NCBI GenBank assembly: GCA_905397405.1 | Contig: CAJPVJ010000712.1 | Coordinates: 1-21,224 of the forward strand | Direction: 5' to 3' | Length of the DNA: 21,224 nt | DNA from: Oppiella nova | Lineage: Eukaryota > Arthropoda > Arachnida > Sarcoptiformes > Oppiidae | Shown here: one piece after another, positions 7,538 through 14,908 of the stretch | Position numbering within the stretch: the stretch's first letter is position 1 | Layout: the number at the start of each line of letters is the position of its first letter | Made by a program: the position numbers and the translations under genes | Notes under the pieces: generated by a model | Told to the model about the DNA's origin: nothing | The model's database searches: none | What the model saw: the letters and a program-made list of their open reading frames with translations, nothing else

Positions 7538-8275
7538 ATGGACATCCTGATTTGTGATGATGAACCGCTTGCAGTGGAACGCTTATCACGATTGGTGTCG
7601 CAACTTGGGCATCAGGTTATTGCAACAGCGCAACATGGTCAACAGGCATTGGAAATGGTTCAGCAGTTCGAGCCAGATGTAGTGTTGCTTGATATTCAAA
7701 TGCCAGAAATGGATGGTTTAAGCTGTGCGCAGCATTTAGCACATTTTAATCCGACGCCAGCAATCGTATTTTGTACGGCATTTGATGAACATGCTTTGCA
7801 AGCCATTCAATCTCAAGCAAAAGGATATTTATTAAAACCAATTGCCAAGGATGATTTGGAAACGGTTTTGGAGAGTGTCACTAAACTGACTCAAGCTCAA
7901 TTAACTCACTTAGAAAAAAAAGAACTCATGGAAGAAAAAGTGCAAAGACAGCAAATTGCTGCAAAAACCTATCGAGGTTTGGAGCTAATTCCTGTTGAAA
8001 ATATTTACTATTTTTTAGCAGATCAAAAATATGTCACCGTGCGTCATAAAAATGGCAGTGTGCTTATTGATGAAACGCTCAAAGATTTAGAAACAGAGTT
8101 CGCAGATCGATTTATTCGTATTCATCGTAATGCTTTAATTTCTCTAGATTATTTAGATGGATTGGAAATGGTATCCTCTGGGCAGTATCAGGTACGATGC
8201 CGTGAGTTAGACGAGCGTTTGGCAGTCAGTCGTCGTCACTTACCGTTACTGCGCGAACGGATGCAGAATTTATAG
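7538..8275 (+). CDS. algR: AlgR-type LytTR response regulator
   Basis: This is a two-domain response regulator of 245 residues. The receiver domain (1-115) shows acidic pocket residues Asp7 and Asp8, phospho-acceptor Asp52 in LLDIQMPEMDG, Thr80 and Lys100. The C-terminal LytTR DNA-binding domain (about 140-243) contains the IRIHRNALISLDYLDGLE stretch typical of the family. A very strong Shine-Dalgarno AAGGAGG (7527-7533) fixes the start. It follows algZ by 49 bp and precedes hemC by 93 bp, the same order as argH-algZ-algR-hemC in Pseudomonas. Identity as an AlgR orthologue is well supported by domain type and synteny. The regulon cannot be inferred, and Acinetobacter generally lacks the alginate cluster that names the gene. 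Confidence 0.93.
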   Translation: MDILICDDEPLAVERLSRLVSQLGHQVIATAQHGQQALEMVQQFEPDVVLLDIQMPEMDGLSCAQHLAHFNPTPAIVFCTAFDEHALQAIQSQAKGYLLKPIAKDDLETVLESVTKLTQAQLTHLEKKELMEEKVQRQQIAAKTYRGLELIPVENIYYFLADQKYVTVRHKNGSVLIDETLKDLETEFADRFIRIHRNALISLDYLDGLEMVSSGQYQVRCRELDERLAVSRRHLPLLRERMQNL

Positions 8276-8368
8276 TTTGATGGGAAGCTTAAATCATTTT
8301 GATAATTTACTTGCATTTTTGCGATTGCAGGGTAAGTTTAGAGTGTTTAAAAGTTTGGCAAAGCTGAA

Positions 8369-9295
8369 ATGATGAAAACCTTGAAAATAGCAACTCGCCA
8401 GAGCCCGCTCGCAATGTGGCAGGCTGAGCATATTCGTGATCGTTTAGAGCAATTACACGCGCATGTAAAAGTAGAATTGGTTACCTTTGTAACCCAAGGT
8501 GACAAAATTTTAGATACACCTTTGGCCAAAATTGGTGGTAAAGGCTTATTTGTCAAAGAATTAGAAGCTGCTTTAATGGATGGTCGTGCAGATCTAGCCG
8601 TTCATTCCATGAAAGATGTGCCGATGCAATTACCAGAAGGTTTGGAGCTTGCGGTCATTTGTGAACGTGAAGACCCTTTTGATGCTTTTGTTTCTAACCA
8701 TTATGCAAAGTTTGAAGATTTACCACAAGGCGCAACACTTGGTACATCGAGCTTACGCCGTAAATGTCAGATTTTAAAACAGCGTCCTGATTTAAATGTG
8801 ATTGATTTACGTGGCAATGTTGGAACACGCTTATCTAAGCTGGATGCAGATCAATATGATGCCATCATCCTTGCCAGTGCAGGCTTAAAACGCTTAGAAC
8901 TCTCCGATCGTATTCGGCATACGCTACCAGCAGAAATTAGCTTACCTGCAGTAGGTCAAGGCGCACTGGGTTTAGAGTGCCGCTCAGCTGATCAAGAGAT
9001 TTTGGATTTAATCATGCCTTTAATGCATGTTGAAACCAATGCCTGTGTCCGTGCTGAACGTGCTTTTAATGCTTATCTAGAAGGTGGCTGCCAAGTGCCT
9101 ATTGCAGGTTTTGCCACATTGAAGGATCAAACATTGTCTTTGGAAGGGCGTGTAGGGAGTGCGGACGGCCAAACGCTATTATGTAGCCAAGTCAGTGGCA
9201 CACTAGATCAAGCAGAGCAGTTAGGTGTGCAACTTGCACAAAACCTACTTCAACAAGGTGCTGGAGAAATACTCAAAGCACTTTATCAAGCTTAG
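8369..9295 (+). CDS. hemC: Porphobilinogen deaminase (hydroxymethylbilane synthase)
   Basis: HemC polymerises four porphobilinogen molecules to hydroxymethylbilane in the cytoplasm. Its 308 residues fit the family. Seen in order: [14 protein letters not shown] at 7-20; HSMKDVP at 79-85 with catalytic Asp83; the [10 protein letters not shown] substrate loop at 125-134; LRGNVGTRL at 147-155; and [10 protein letters not shown] at 238-247, where Cys241 anchors the dipyrromethane cofactor. Two ATGs in tandem (8369, 8372) are both possible starts. The 93-bp gap after algR contains a weak promoter candidate, TTGCAT (8311-8316) and TAAGTT (8333-8338), so hemC may be transcribed both with algZR and independently. 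Confidence 0.97.
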   Translation: MMKTLKIATRQSPLAMWQAEHIRDRLEQLHAHVKVELVTFVTQGDKILDTPLAKIGGKGLFVKELEAALMDGRADLAVHSMKDVPMQLPEGLELAVICEREDPFDAFVSNHYAKFEDLPQGATLGTSSLRRKCQILKQRPDLNVIDLRGNVGTRLSKLDADQYDAIILASAGLKRLELSDRIRHTLPAEISLPAVGQGALGLECRSADQEILDLIMPLMHVETNACVRAERAFNAYLEGGCQVPIAGFATLKDQTLSLEGRVGSADGQTLLCSQVSGTLDQAEQLGVQLAQNLLQQGAGEILKALYQA

Positions 9296-9308
9296 TTTTT
9301 AGGCTTCA

Positions 9309-10091
9309 ATGCTATTTATTAATACGCGTCCCATCGATCGAGCTCAGCCGTTAACCGAATGTCTGCGCCAGTCAGGTTTTGACGTGGTTGATCTGCCATT
9401 ATTGGCATTAACACCACGTCCATATAACAACACATTACAACAACTTTATTTACAGCTGTTATCGACTCAAATTATTGTTGTGGTCAGTCCTACAGCTGTT
9501 CAGATTGGTATGCAATTTCTTCAGCAATCGGGTCTATCACTTATGCAGATACAGCATATTCAGTGGATTGCTGTAGGGAAAAAAACTGCGCAACGACTCT
9601 TAGATTATGGGGTGGAAAGCCATGTTCCTGCGGTGGAAACATCCGAAGGCATGCTAAGCTTGCCGCTGTTTAATCAGGTAAAAGAGCTCAAGAGAATTGC
9701 GTTTTGGCGTGGTGAAGGTGGGCGTCAATTTATGATGCAACAATGCCAAGCGCGTCATATTGATGTTTTAAACTTTGTTTTATATGACCGCGCATTTCCT
9801 CAACAAACTCAGGCACAATTTTTAGATTTTGTGAACAAAATTGAGCAATTTGAAAAGCCCTATTGGAGTTGTATCAGCAGTGAAGCCAGTTGGCACAATT
9901 GGCTGGCTTTGACCCGAGATCATCAAGAGATCGTGAGTGCTTGTCATTATTTAGTTTTGGGTGAGCGTTTGTATCAATTATTAAGACATGGTAAAAATGC
10001 AGGTCAGGCCTGTTTGAATAGCACTCAAATTTCAAATTTAGCGCCAGAAACCATTCTACAAACCATAGTGCAGTTGCAAAGGAAGTTATGA
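9309..10091 (+). CDS. hemD: Uroporphyrinogen-III synthase
   Basis: HemD closes hydroxymethylbilane with inversion of ring D to give uroporphyrinogen III. The 260-residue protein begins with LFINTRPIDRAQPLTECL, the standard N-terminal signature. It contains VVVSPTAVQIGMQFL (about 57-71), then IQWIAVGKKTAQRL, then the conserved FWRGEGGRQFM region (around 134-144). Sequence conservation in HemD is generally low, so position directly after hemC (13-bp gap) adds weight. Its stop codon overlaps the start of the next gene (ATGA), indicating translational coupling to hemX. Confidence 0.93.
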   Translation: MLFINTRPIDRAQPLTECLRQSGFDVVDLPLLALTPRPYNNTLQQLYLQLLSTQIIVVVSPTAVQIGMQFLQQSGLSLMQIQHIQWIAVGKKTAQRLLDYGVESHVPAVETSEGMLSLPLFNQVKELKRIAFWRGEGGRQFMMQQCQARHIDVLNFVLYDRAFPQQTQAQFLDFVNKIEQFEKPYWSCISSEASWHNWLALTRDHQEIVSACHYLVLGERLYQLLRHGKNAGQACLNSTQISNLAPETILQTIVQLQRKL

Positions 10092-10918
10092 AGAAGTTTA
10101 TTTATGTCTTATTGTTGATCGCTTTAGGATGGCTCGTTAAGTTGAGTTATAACTTCTATCATGTTTCACAACAACTCAATGATATTCAACAAACGCTGCA
10201 TAAAAGTGAACAAAAGAATGCCAGTTTGAATGATCAATTGGTGGCAGTAAAACGACAAACAGATGAACCGACTCAAGAGGTGGCAAAGAAAACCGCTTCG
10301 ATTCAAACGCCTATTGCTGGTATTCATCCTAGTGTAGTGGTTAAACAGCAACTAGAGTTGGTGCAATTTGCTATGCAACAACAACAGTTTGTGTATGCAC
10401 TTGAGCATCTTACTCAGTTAAATCAATCTTTAGATCAGTATGCGTTGGCAGATGCAGTAAAACAAAGCCTACATCAAACCATTGCGCAAGATATTCAGAG
10501 TATTCAACACTTTGTGATTGAACGAAATGCCCAGCGAGATCAACTAGAGGCTTTACTTAAACAAGTTGATCAAGCACTCATCACTGAATTGAAAAATAAT
10601 CAACTGAAACCAGATCAAGATCAGTCGCAATACTTTTGGGAAAAATGGTTTCAAGTCGATATTGTTGAAACAAATACTCCTGCATTGGCAAACCGTAAAT
10701 TTATTTTAAAAGAAGTCCAATTAAGATTATTACTGGCACAACAATTATTAGTTAAAGGGCAAACTGCTGAATACCAAGAGATGCTGAATCAAATGATTCA
10801 ACAATTGGATATATTACCCGATGCTGCTAGTCAGAAGATTAAGCAAAAAATATTAAAAATGAAGCAAACATCGCAGCCGCCGATTCCTAAGCTGAATAGC
10901 TTGGCTGTTTTGGGGTAG
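10088..10918 (+). CDS. hemX: HemX-like membrane protein
   Basis: This is a bitopic inner-membrane protein with one N-terminal membrane segment (residues 3-22). A Gln-rich coiled-coil-prone stretch (about 25-60) is followed by a helical periplasmic domain rich in Leu and Gln. Only the topology, the position after hemD and the weak likeness to HemX support the name. At 276 residues it is clearly shorter than the roughly 370-390 residues I recall for pseudomonad and enteric HemX. HemX is often annotated as uroporphyrinogen-III methyltransferase, but I see none of the SAM-binding motifs of CysG-type enzymes, so that label should not be transferred. It overlaps hemD by four bases and has GGAAG as Shine-Dalgarno. 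A role in haem synthesis is presumed only from the operon. Confidence 0.75.
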   Translation: MKKFIYVLLLIALGWLVKLSYNFYHVSQQLNDIQQTLHKSEQKNASLNDQLVAVKRQTDEPTQEVAKKTASIQTPIAGIHPSVVVKQQLELVQFAMQQQQFVYALEHLTQLNQSLDQYALADAVKQSLHQTIAQDIQSIQHFVIERNAQRDQLEALLKQVDQALITELKNNQLKPDQDQSQYFWEKWFQVDIVETNTPALANRKFILKEVQLRLLLAQQLLVKGQTAEYQEMLNQMIQQLDILPDAASQKIKQKILKMKQTSQPPIPKLNSLAVLG

Positions 10919-10922
10919 ATCG

Positions 10923-12116
10923 ATGAAACATATTTTTCTGATCTATGCCTTTATTAGCCTGATTATTCTGGCTGTACTGAGTGTATTGAGTTATACCGCA
11001 GGGTCAGGTTATGTCTATGTGCTCTGGCACAATATTCAAGTTCAAACCAATTTATGGTTGTTAACATTTGCTGGCGTTGGCATCAGTTTTTTGATGCATG
11101 TGGCATGGTATTTCCTCAATCGTTATATTCGCCGAGAAAAAAGAAAATTAGAACAAGTACTGAGTTTTAACACGTTGCACCCATTTGAACAGTTTGGTGT
11201 GTTGTGGTTATTAGATGGTGAAGATGAACAAGAGCAGGTGATTCAAACGATTTTTGATCAATCTGGTTTATTAAAGCCGATTGTGCAATCCCGTTTATTA
11301 CTCAAACAACTGCATTATTCAGAAGCATTAAACGCTTTAGAACATGGCTCTCCATCCGCTTTTGAATTGGCGGAAATTTTACGTATCGAAATTTATTTGG
11401 CCCAACAGGACAGTCAACAAGCGCTGACCCATTTAGAGTTTTTAAATGGACATGAGCTTTCGTCGTGGCTGAATCAGCTTTCAGAAAGTTATAAATTGTC
11501 TGTGCAAAAATTATGGGGACAATTTGCCCTGCAATATCCTTGGCAATATTTACACTCAACTCAATTCGGACAATTAGAAACGGCGACTAAACAGCAATGG
11601 TTAATACAGCTTTTAGGTTGTTATGACCAAGCAAGTTTTGAAGATACTGAACTATTACAGCAAAAATTTTTAGAGATAGAGCCGCAACTCGATCAAATGC
11701 CTTATGAGACAAAAGTGCTTTGGCTAAAAATTATTACCCGCTTGCCTGAACTTGCTCAGCAACAACAGCAGCTGGTGATTCAAATACTTAATGAAAAATT
11801 TGACCAAGATGTATTCCATTTGTGGTTCCAGCAACAGTTGCTTAGACAGAATCCAAATTATGAGTATTTAGAGCAACAGATTATAAATCTTGAATCTAAA
11901 TATATGAACATTCCTGTTTTTTGCTTTGCTAAATGGCATATATATATTGCAACACAGCGGGAATATGAAGCAGATCAACTTCTGTCATTATATCCAAATG
12001 ATATTCTAATGAATTATTTAAGAATCAAGTCCACTTTAAATGGAAATGATGAATTAATTCAACAATTGAATTCAATTTTTGAAAAAGATAGCAATTATAT
12101 TCAATTTAAAATTTGA
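10923..12116 (+). CDS. hemY: HemY-like TPR membrane protein
   Basis: This 397-residue inner-membrane protein has two N-terminal membrane helices (about 3-25 and 43-64), a basic loop (YIRREKRK), and a long helical region. The helical part looks like tetratricopeptide-type repeats, for example LLKQLHYSEALNALEHG and LAQQDSQQALTHLE. This is the HemY N-terminal-domain family, which sits at the end of hemCDXY operons in gammaproteobacteria. It is unrelated to the protoporphyrinogen oxidase also called HemY in Firmicutes. It starts four bases after hemX, so it is in the same operon. The C-terminal third is markedly AT-richer and less conserved-looking than the rest. Function is probably scaffold-like, unproven. 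Confidence 0.82.
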   Translation: MKHIFLIYAFISLIILAVLSVLSYTAGSGYVYVLWHNIQVQTNLWLLTFAGVGISFLMHVAWYFLNRYIRREKRKLEQVLSFNTLHPFEQFGVLWLLDGEDEQEQVIQTIFDQSGLLKPIVQSRLLLKQLHYSEALNALEHGSPSAFELAEILRIEIYLAQQDSQQALTHLEFLNGHELSSWLNQLSESYKLSVQKLWGQFALQYPWQYLHSTQFGQLETATKQQWLIQLLGCYDQASFEDTELLQQKFLEIEPQLDQMPYETKVLWLKIITRLPELAQQQQQLVIQILNEKFDQDVFHLWFQQQLLRQNPNYEYLEQQIINLESKYMNIPVFCFAKWHIYIATQREYEADQLLSLYPNDILMNYLRIKSTLNGNDELIQQLNSIFEKDSNYIQFKI

Positions 12117-12125
12117 GAACCTAGC

Positions 12126-12563
12126 ATGAACCCACTGACACAATTCCCGATCGTTTATGAGCAAAAGGTTGCATGGGGCGATATGGACGCTTTTGGTCAT
12201 GTAAATAATGTGATGTATTATCGTTATATTGAAAGTGCACGTATTGAATATTTTGATCGTTTAAATGTATTTGACCAAGATGTTTTAACTGTTGTTGCTT
12301 CAAGTCAATGCAAATATTTAAAACCTGTATTTTATCCAGATGTGCTACATATTGGTGCGCGGGTAGAAGAAATGAGAAATAGTGCTATACGCATGCATTA
12401 TGTATTATTCAGTCAGCAACAACAGCAGATTGTGGCGGACGGAGAAGCAGTTATTGTTTTTGTCGATAAAGTAGCGATGAAAAAAGCATTAATTCCTCAA
12501 CAGTTGCGAAAAGTTATAATTGATTTAGAAGCTACAGTGCATAATGATTTGGCAAATACATAA
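12126..12563 (+). CDS. YbgC/FadM-type acyl-CoA thioesterase (hotdog fold)
   Basis: This 145-residue single-domain 4-hydroxybenzoyl-CoA thioesterase-family protein presumably hydrolyses acyl-CoA thioesters in the cytoplasm. The motif VAWGDMDAFGHVNNVMYYRY (15-34) is the family active-site segment, with Asp21 equivalent to the catalytic aspartate of YbgC. ARIEYFDRL follows at 38-46. The motif's AFGHVNN form is nearer the FadM/long-chain group than the Tol-Pal-linked YbgC group (which has GGVVYH), and there is no tol-pal cluster here. It begins nine bases after hemY and is probably co-transcribed with it, though nothing links it to haem. Substrate chain length is unknown. Confidence 0.88.
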   Translation: MNPLTQFPIVYEQKVAWGDMDAFGHVNNVMYYRYIESARIEYFDRLNVFDQDVLTVVASSQCKYLKPVFYPDVLHIGARVEEMRNSAIRMHYVLFSQQQQQIVADGEAVIVFVDKVAMKKALIPQQLRKVIIDLEATVHNDLANT

Positions 12564-12709
12564 AAATGCCTCAGTTATCATCATTATATTTAAAACATAA
12601 GACAGCATATTCTTTTGCATTCGCTTTATTTTGATGTTAAAAATAAGCGCTTTGAGGTAATTATAATAATCTTTTTGTTGTTTTATGTGTTTATTGGGGA
12701 ATATATGTA

Positions 12710-12738
12710 TTGCTTATTGGAATAAATGAAAATACTAT
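12710..12738 (+). promoter_or_regulatory. Candidate hns promoter
   Basis: TTGCTT (12710-12715) and TACTAT (12733-12738) are separated by exactly 17 bp, about 50 bp upstream of the hns start. The surrounding 225-bp spacer (12564-12788) is strongly AT-rich, as expected for a self-regulated H-NS gene, and holds no gene I can see. Confidence 0.5.
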
Positions 12739-12791
12739 TGCTATGAAGTTATTTTAAATAAGTATTAAGAAATTTACGTGGAGAGTTAATG

Positions 12792-13115
12792 ATGCCTGAT
12801 ATTAGTAATTTATCGGTTGAAGAGTTAAGAAAGTTAACAGCTGAAGCAGAAGCTTTAATTGAAAGTAAAAAAGACCAAGCAGTTGAAGATGCCTATAATA
12901 AAATTATTGAAATTGCGCAATCTGCTGGTTTAACTTTAGAACAGTTTATTGAATACGGCGCGCAAAAGCGTAAAAAGACAACGCGTAAAGCTGTTGAGCC
13001 GCGTTACCGCAATAAAAAAGATACTTCTGAAACTTGGACTGGACGCGGTAAACAACCACGTTGGTTGGTTGCAGAAATCGAAAAAGGTGCAAAATTAGAA
13101 GATTTCTTGATCTAA
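12792..13115 (+). CDS. hns: H-NS family nucleoid-associated DNA-binding protein
   Basis: This is a xenogeneic silencer/global repressor that binds AT-rich DNA and oligomerises. It has 107 residues counted from the second of two tandem ATGs. That ATG at 12792 lies eight bases after GGAG (12780-12783) and is better spaced than the one at 12789. The N-terminal half (1-45) is a charged coiled coil for oligomerisation. A basic linker AQKRKKTTRK covers 57-66, and the C-terminal domain holds VEPRYRNKK and TWTGRGKQPRW (81-91), the core H-NS DNA-contact loop in its RGKQP form. This is the H-NS/BpH3 type rather than MvaT. It is monocistronic, with its own promoter and terminator, and lies directly upstream of the type II secretion genes. 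Confidence 0.95.
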   Translation: MPDISNLSVEELRKLTAEAEALIESKKDQAVEDAYNKIIEIAQSAGLTLEQFIEYGAQKRKKTTRKAVEPRYRNKKDTSETWTGRGKQPRWLVAEIEKGAKLEDFLI

Positions 13116-13154
13116 TCTTCATCTAAGTGTCATTCAAAGACCTTAAAATCAAAG

Positions 13155-13181
13155 AACCAAGCAAATCTGCTTGGTTTTTTT
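13155..13181 (+). terminator. hns rho-independent terminator
   Basis: AACCAAGCA (13155-13163) pairs perfectly with TGCTTGGTT (13168-13176) over an AATC loop, followed by a T-run to 13181. It lies 39 bp after the hns stop codon. Confidence 0.92.
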
Positions 13182-13192
13182 ATACGAGTGAA

Positions 13193-13220
13193 TTGGCGTT
13201 ATGCAAAAATTATGCATAAT
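13193..13220 (+). promoter_or_regulatory. Candidate promoter for gspN-gspC-gspD
   Basis: TTGGCG (13193-13198) and CATAAT (13215-13220) are 16 bp apart in the 97-bp gap between the hns terminator and gspN. The spacer contains TTATGCA twice, the second copy inside the palindrome TTATGCATAA, which could be an operator. The hexamers are only moderate. Confidence 0.35.
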
Positions 13221-13278
13221 GTATAAACAAGAGGGCATCATCTTGCATGGAAGAATAAATGAATGATGGTAAAGATGA

Positions 13279-14022
13279 ATGAATAAAAAATCAAAACAGA
13301 TCACGTGGTGGATTACTGGAGTTGTCGCTTTTTTAATTTTTGTACTTTTGCAAGTCCCTGCAACATGGCTGATTTCTAAATTTTATAAGAACAATCAAAC
13401 CTTACAAAATGTCAGTGGAAATATTTGGCAAGGGCAAGCAGATTGGCGCAAGGGTAATTTACGTGGGTCCGTTTCGTGGAGAACACGCCCGTGGGATCTG
13501 ATTTTATTACGTGTGGGTGCAAATGTTGAAGTGCATAGTGGGCAAACTCAGCTCAATGGGGTTGTCGGCTATGGTATTGGTAAAAAAATAATTATTAATC
13601 AGATGCAAGGTCAGATTGCACCAGAAACTTTAAAGAATATTGCAAATTGGCAATGGCCAGCGAATGCAATTCAAATTTCAGATATGACCCTACGTTTTAA
13701 AAAAGACACTGGATTTAGTGATGTAGATGGTCAATTGCATTGGGGGGGTGGCGAGCTTGGTTATACTTTTGGTCAGCGTCAAGACCAAATGAATATCCCG
13801 TCTTTAAATGCACAACTTAAAGATGAGGCGGGTAAACTGATTTTGGATATACAAGATCAACGTAGCCAGAAGATGGCCAATATCGGCTTAGATCCAAGCA
13901 TGATGTTAGATGTGCAATTAACCCAACGCATGTTACTCAATGTGCCTTCCTATGATGGAAAGGCTGGTTTAGATACTTTTGTGATTAGTTCTAGACAACC
14001 ACTCATTCAAGGTGGTTTCTAA
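13279..14022 (+). CDS. gspN: Type II secretion system protein N
   Basis: GspN is an inner-membrane-anchored accessory component of the type II secretion system. The 247-residue protein has one N-terminal membrane helix (about 9-29). A periplasmic β-rich domain follows, containing the family's VSGNIWQGQADW (45-56), the NLRGSVSWRTRPW region and the closing GGF. GspN is absent from many type II systems, and its exact job is unsettled. The gene overlaps gspC by one base (TAATG), which supports an operon. The ATG at 13279 is chosen: another ATG four bases upstream is out of frame and runs into a stop at once. Ribosome-binding purines are weak. Confidence 0.9.
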   Translation: MNKKSKQITWWITGVVAFLIFVLLQVPATWLISKFYKNNQTLQNVSGNIWQGQADWRKGNLRGSVSWRTRPWDLILLRVGANVEVHSGQTQLNGVVGYGIGKKIIINQMQGQIAPETLKNIANWQWPANAIQISDMTLRFKKDTGFSDVDGQLHWGGGELGYTFGQRQDQMNIPSLNAQLKDEAGKLILDIQDQRSQKMANIGLDPSMMLDVQLTQRMLLNVPSYDGKAGLDTFVISSRQPLIQGGF

Positions 14023-14867
14023 TGAATATAAAAGAACGCTTTGAAAATATTTCTTGGAAAAGAACAGAGCACCTTGCGCCTGTTGTTTTATTTCTTTTAA
14101 TTTTAGCATTGTGCTGGAAACTGGCTTCGATTTTTTGGTGGGTGGTTGCACCACCACAAGTCATGCAACCAGAGCAAGTGAGTCTAGGCTCACAACAAAT
14201 CCAAGTTCCTAATATTTCAAGCTTTTCATTGTTTGAGGAAGTGGGTTCTAGTGCGACTGCCGATGACAGTATTCCGATGGTCTTGCAAGGTGTAGTCGTG
14301 AGTTATCCTGCGCGTTTTTCTTCAGCAGTGATTAAAGTCAAAGAAACAGCGGATCGTTATGCGGTGGGTGATCCAATTGAGGGTACCAGTTATCAGTTAT
14401 CCGAAGTATATTGGGATCATATTGTTTTAAGTCAAAATGGAAATAACAGTAAAGAGTTACGTTTTACCGGGCTGGATAGTTTGTATCAGCCTATGCCAGG
14501 GCAATCTACAGATCAAAATACCAGCCCGCCAGCAAGTAATCCTGTGCCATCGCCACAACAAAATTCAAGCCAAAATGCTTTAGGGCAGGCGATTGAAAGG
14601 ATGAATGAAAATCGGGACGAATACCTAAAGAACATGGGGGTTAACGCAAGTGGCGGTCAAGGCTATGAAGTGACAGATCAGACCCCCGCAGCGCTCCGAA
14701 ATAAACTGGGACTAAGATCTGGAGATCGTATTCTTTCACTCAATGGACAATCAGTAGGTCAAGGACAGAGTGATGTTCAGCTGCTAGAACAAGCAAAGCG
14801 TGATGGCAAAGTAAAAATTGAAATTAAGCGTGGTGATCAGGTGATGACCATTCAGCAAAGTTTGTAA
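14022..14867 (+). CDS. gspC: Type II secretion system protein C
   Basis: GspC is the inner-membrane clamp that links the assembly platform to the GspD secretin and helps choose substrates. Its 281 residues comprise a short cytoplasmic start, a membrane helix (19-41), a homology region (about 62-150, including IPMVLQGVVVSYPARFSSAVI and YAVGDPI), a Pro/Ser/Gln-rich linker (about 150-185), and a C-terminal PDZ domain (about 195-281, with LGLRSGDRILSLNGQSV). The presence of the PDZ, rather than a coiled coil, is the common GspC form. It is coupled to gspN upstream and lies 41 bp ahead of gspD. Identification is strong by architecture and neighbours. Confidence 0.93.
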   Translation: MNIKERFENISWKRTEHLAPVVLFLLILALCWKLASIFWWVVAPPQVMQPEQVSLGSQQIQVPNISSFSLFEEVGSSATADDSIPMVLQGVVVSYPARFSSAVIKVKETADRYAVGDPIEGTSYQLSEVYWDHIVLSQNGNNSKELRFTGLDSLYQPMPGQSTDQNTSPPASNPVPSPQQNSSQNALGQAIERMNENRDEYLKNMGVNASGGQGYEVTDQTPAALRNKLGLRSGDRILSLNGQSVGQGQSDVQLLEQAKRDGKVKIEIKRGDQVMTIQQSL

Positions 14868-14908
14868 GTGGCTAGGACTACAAATAAAATTAGGATAGAT
14901 AATAAGTT

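Noticed and set aside
10088-10918. Uroporphyrinogen-III C-methyltransferase activity for HemX
   Set aside because: No SAM-binding motifs of the CysG/CobA type are visible. The label comes from historic annotation of the family.
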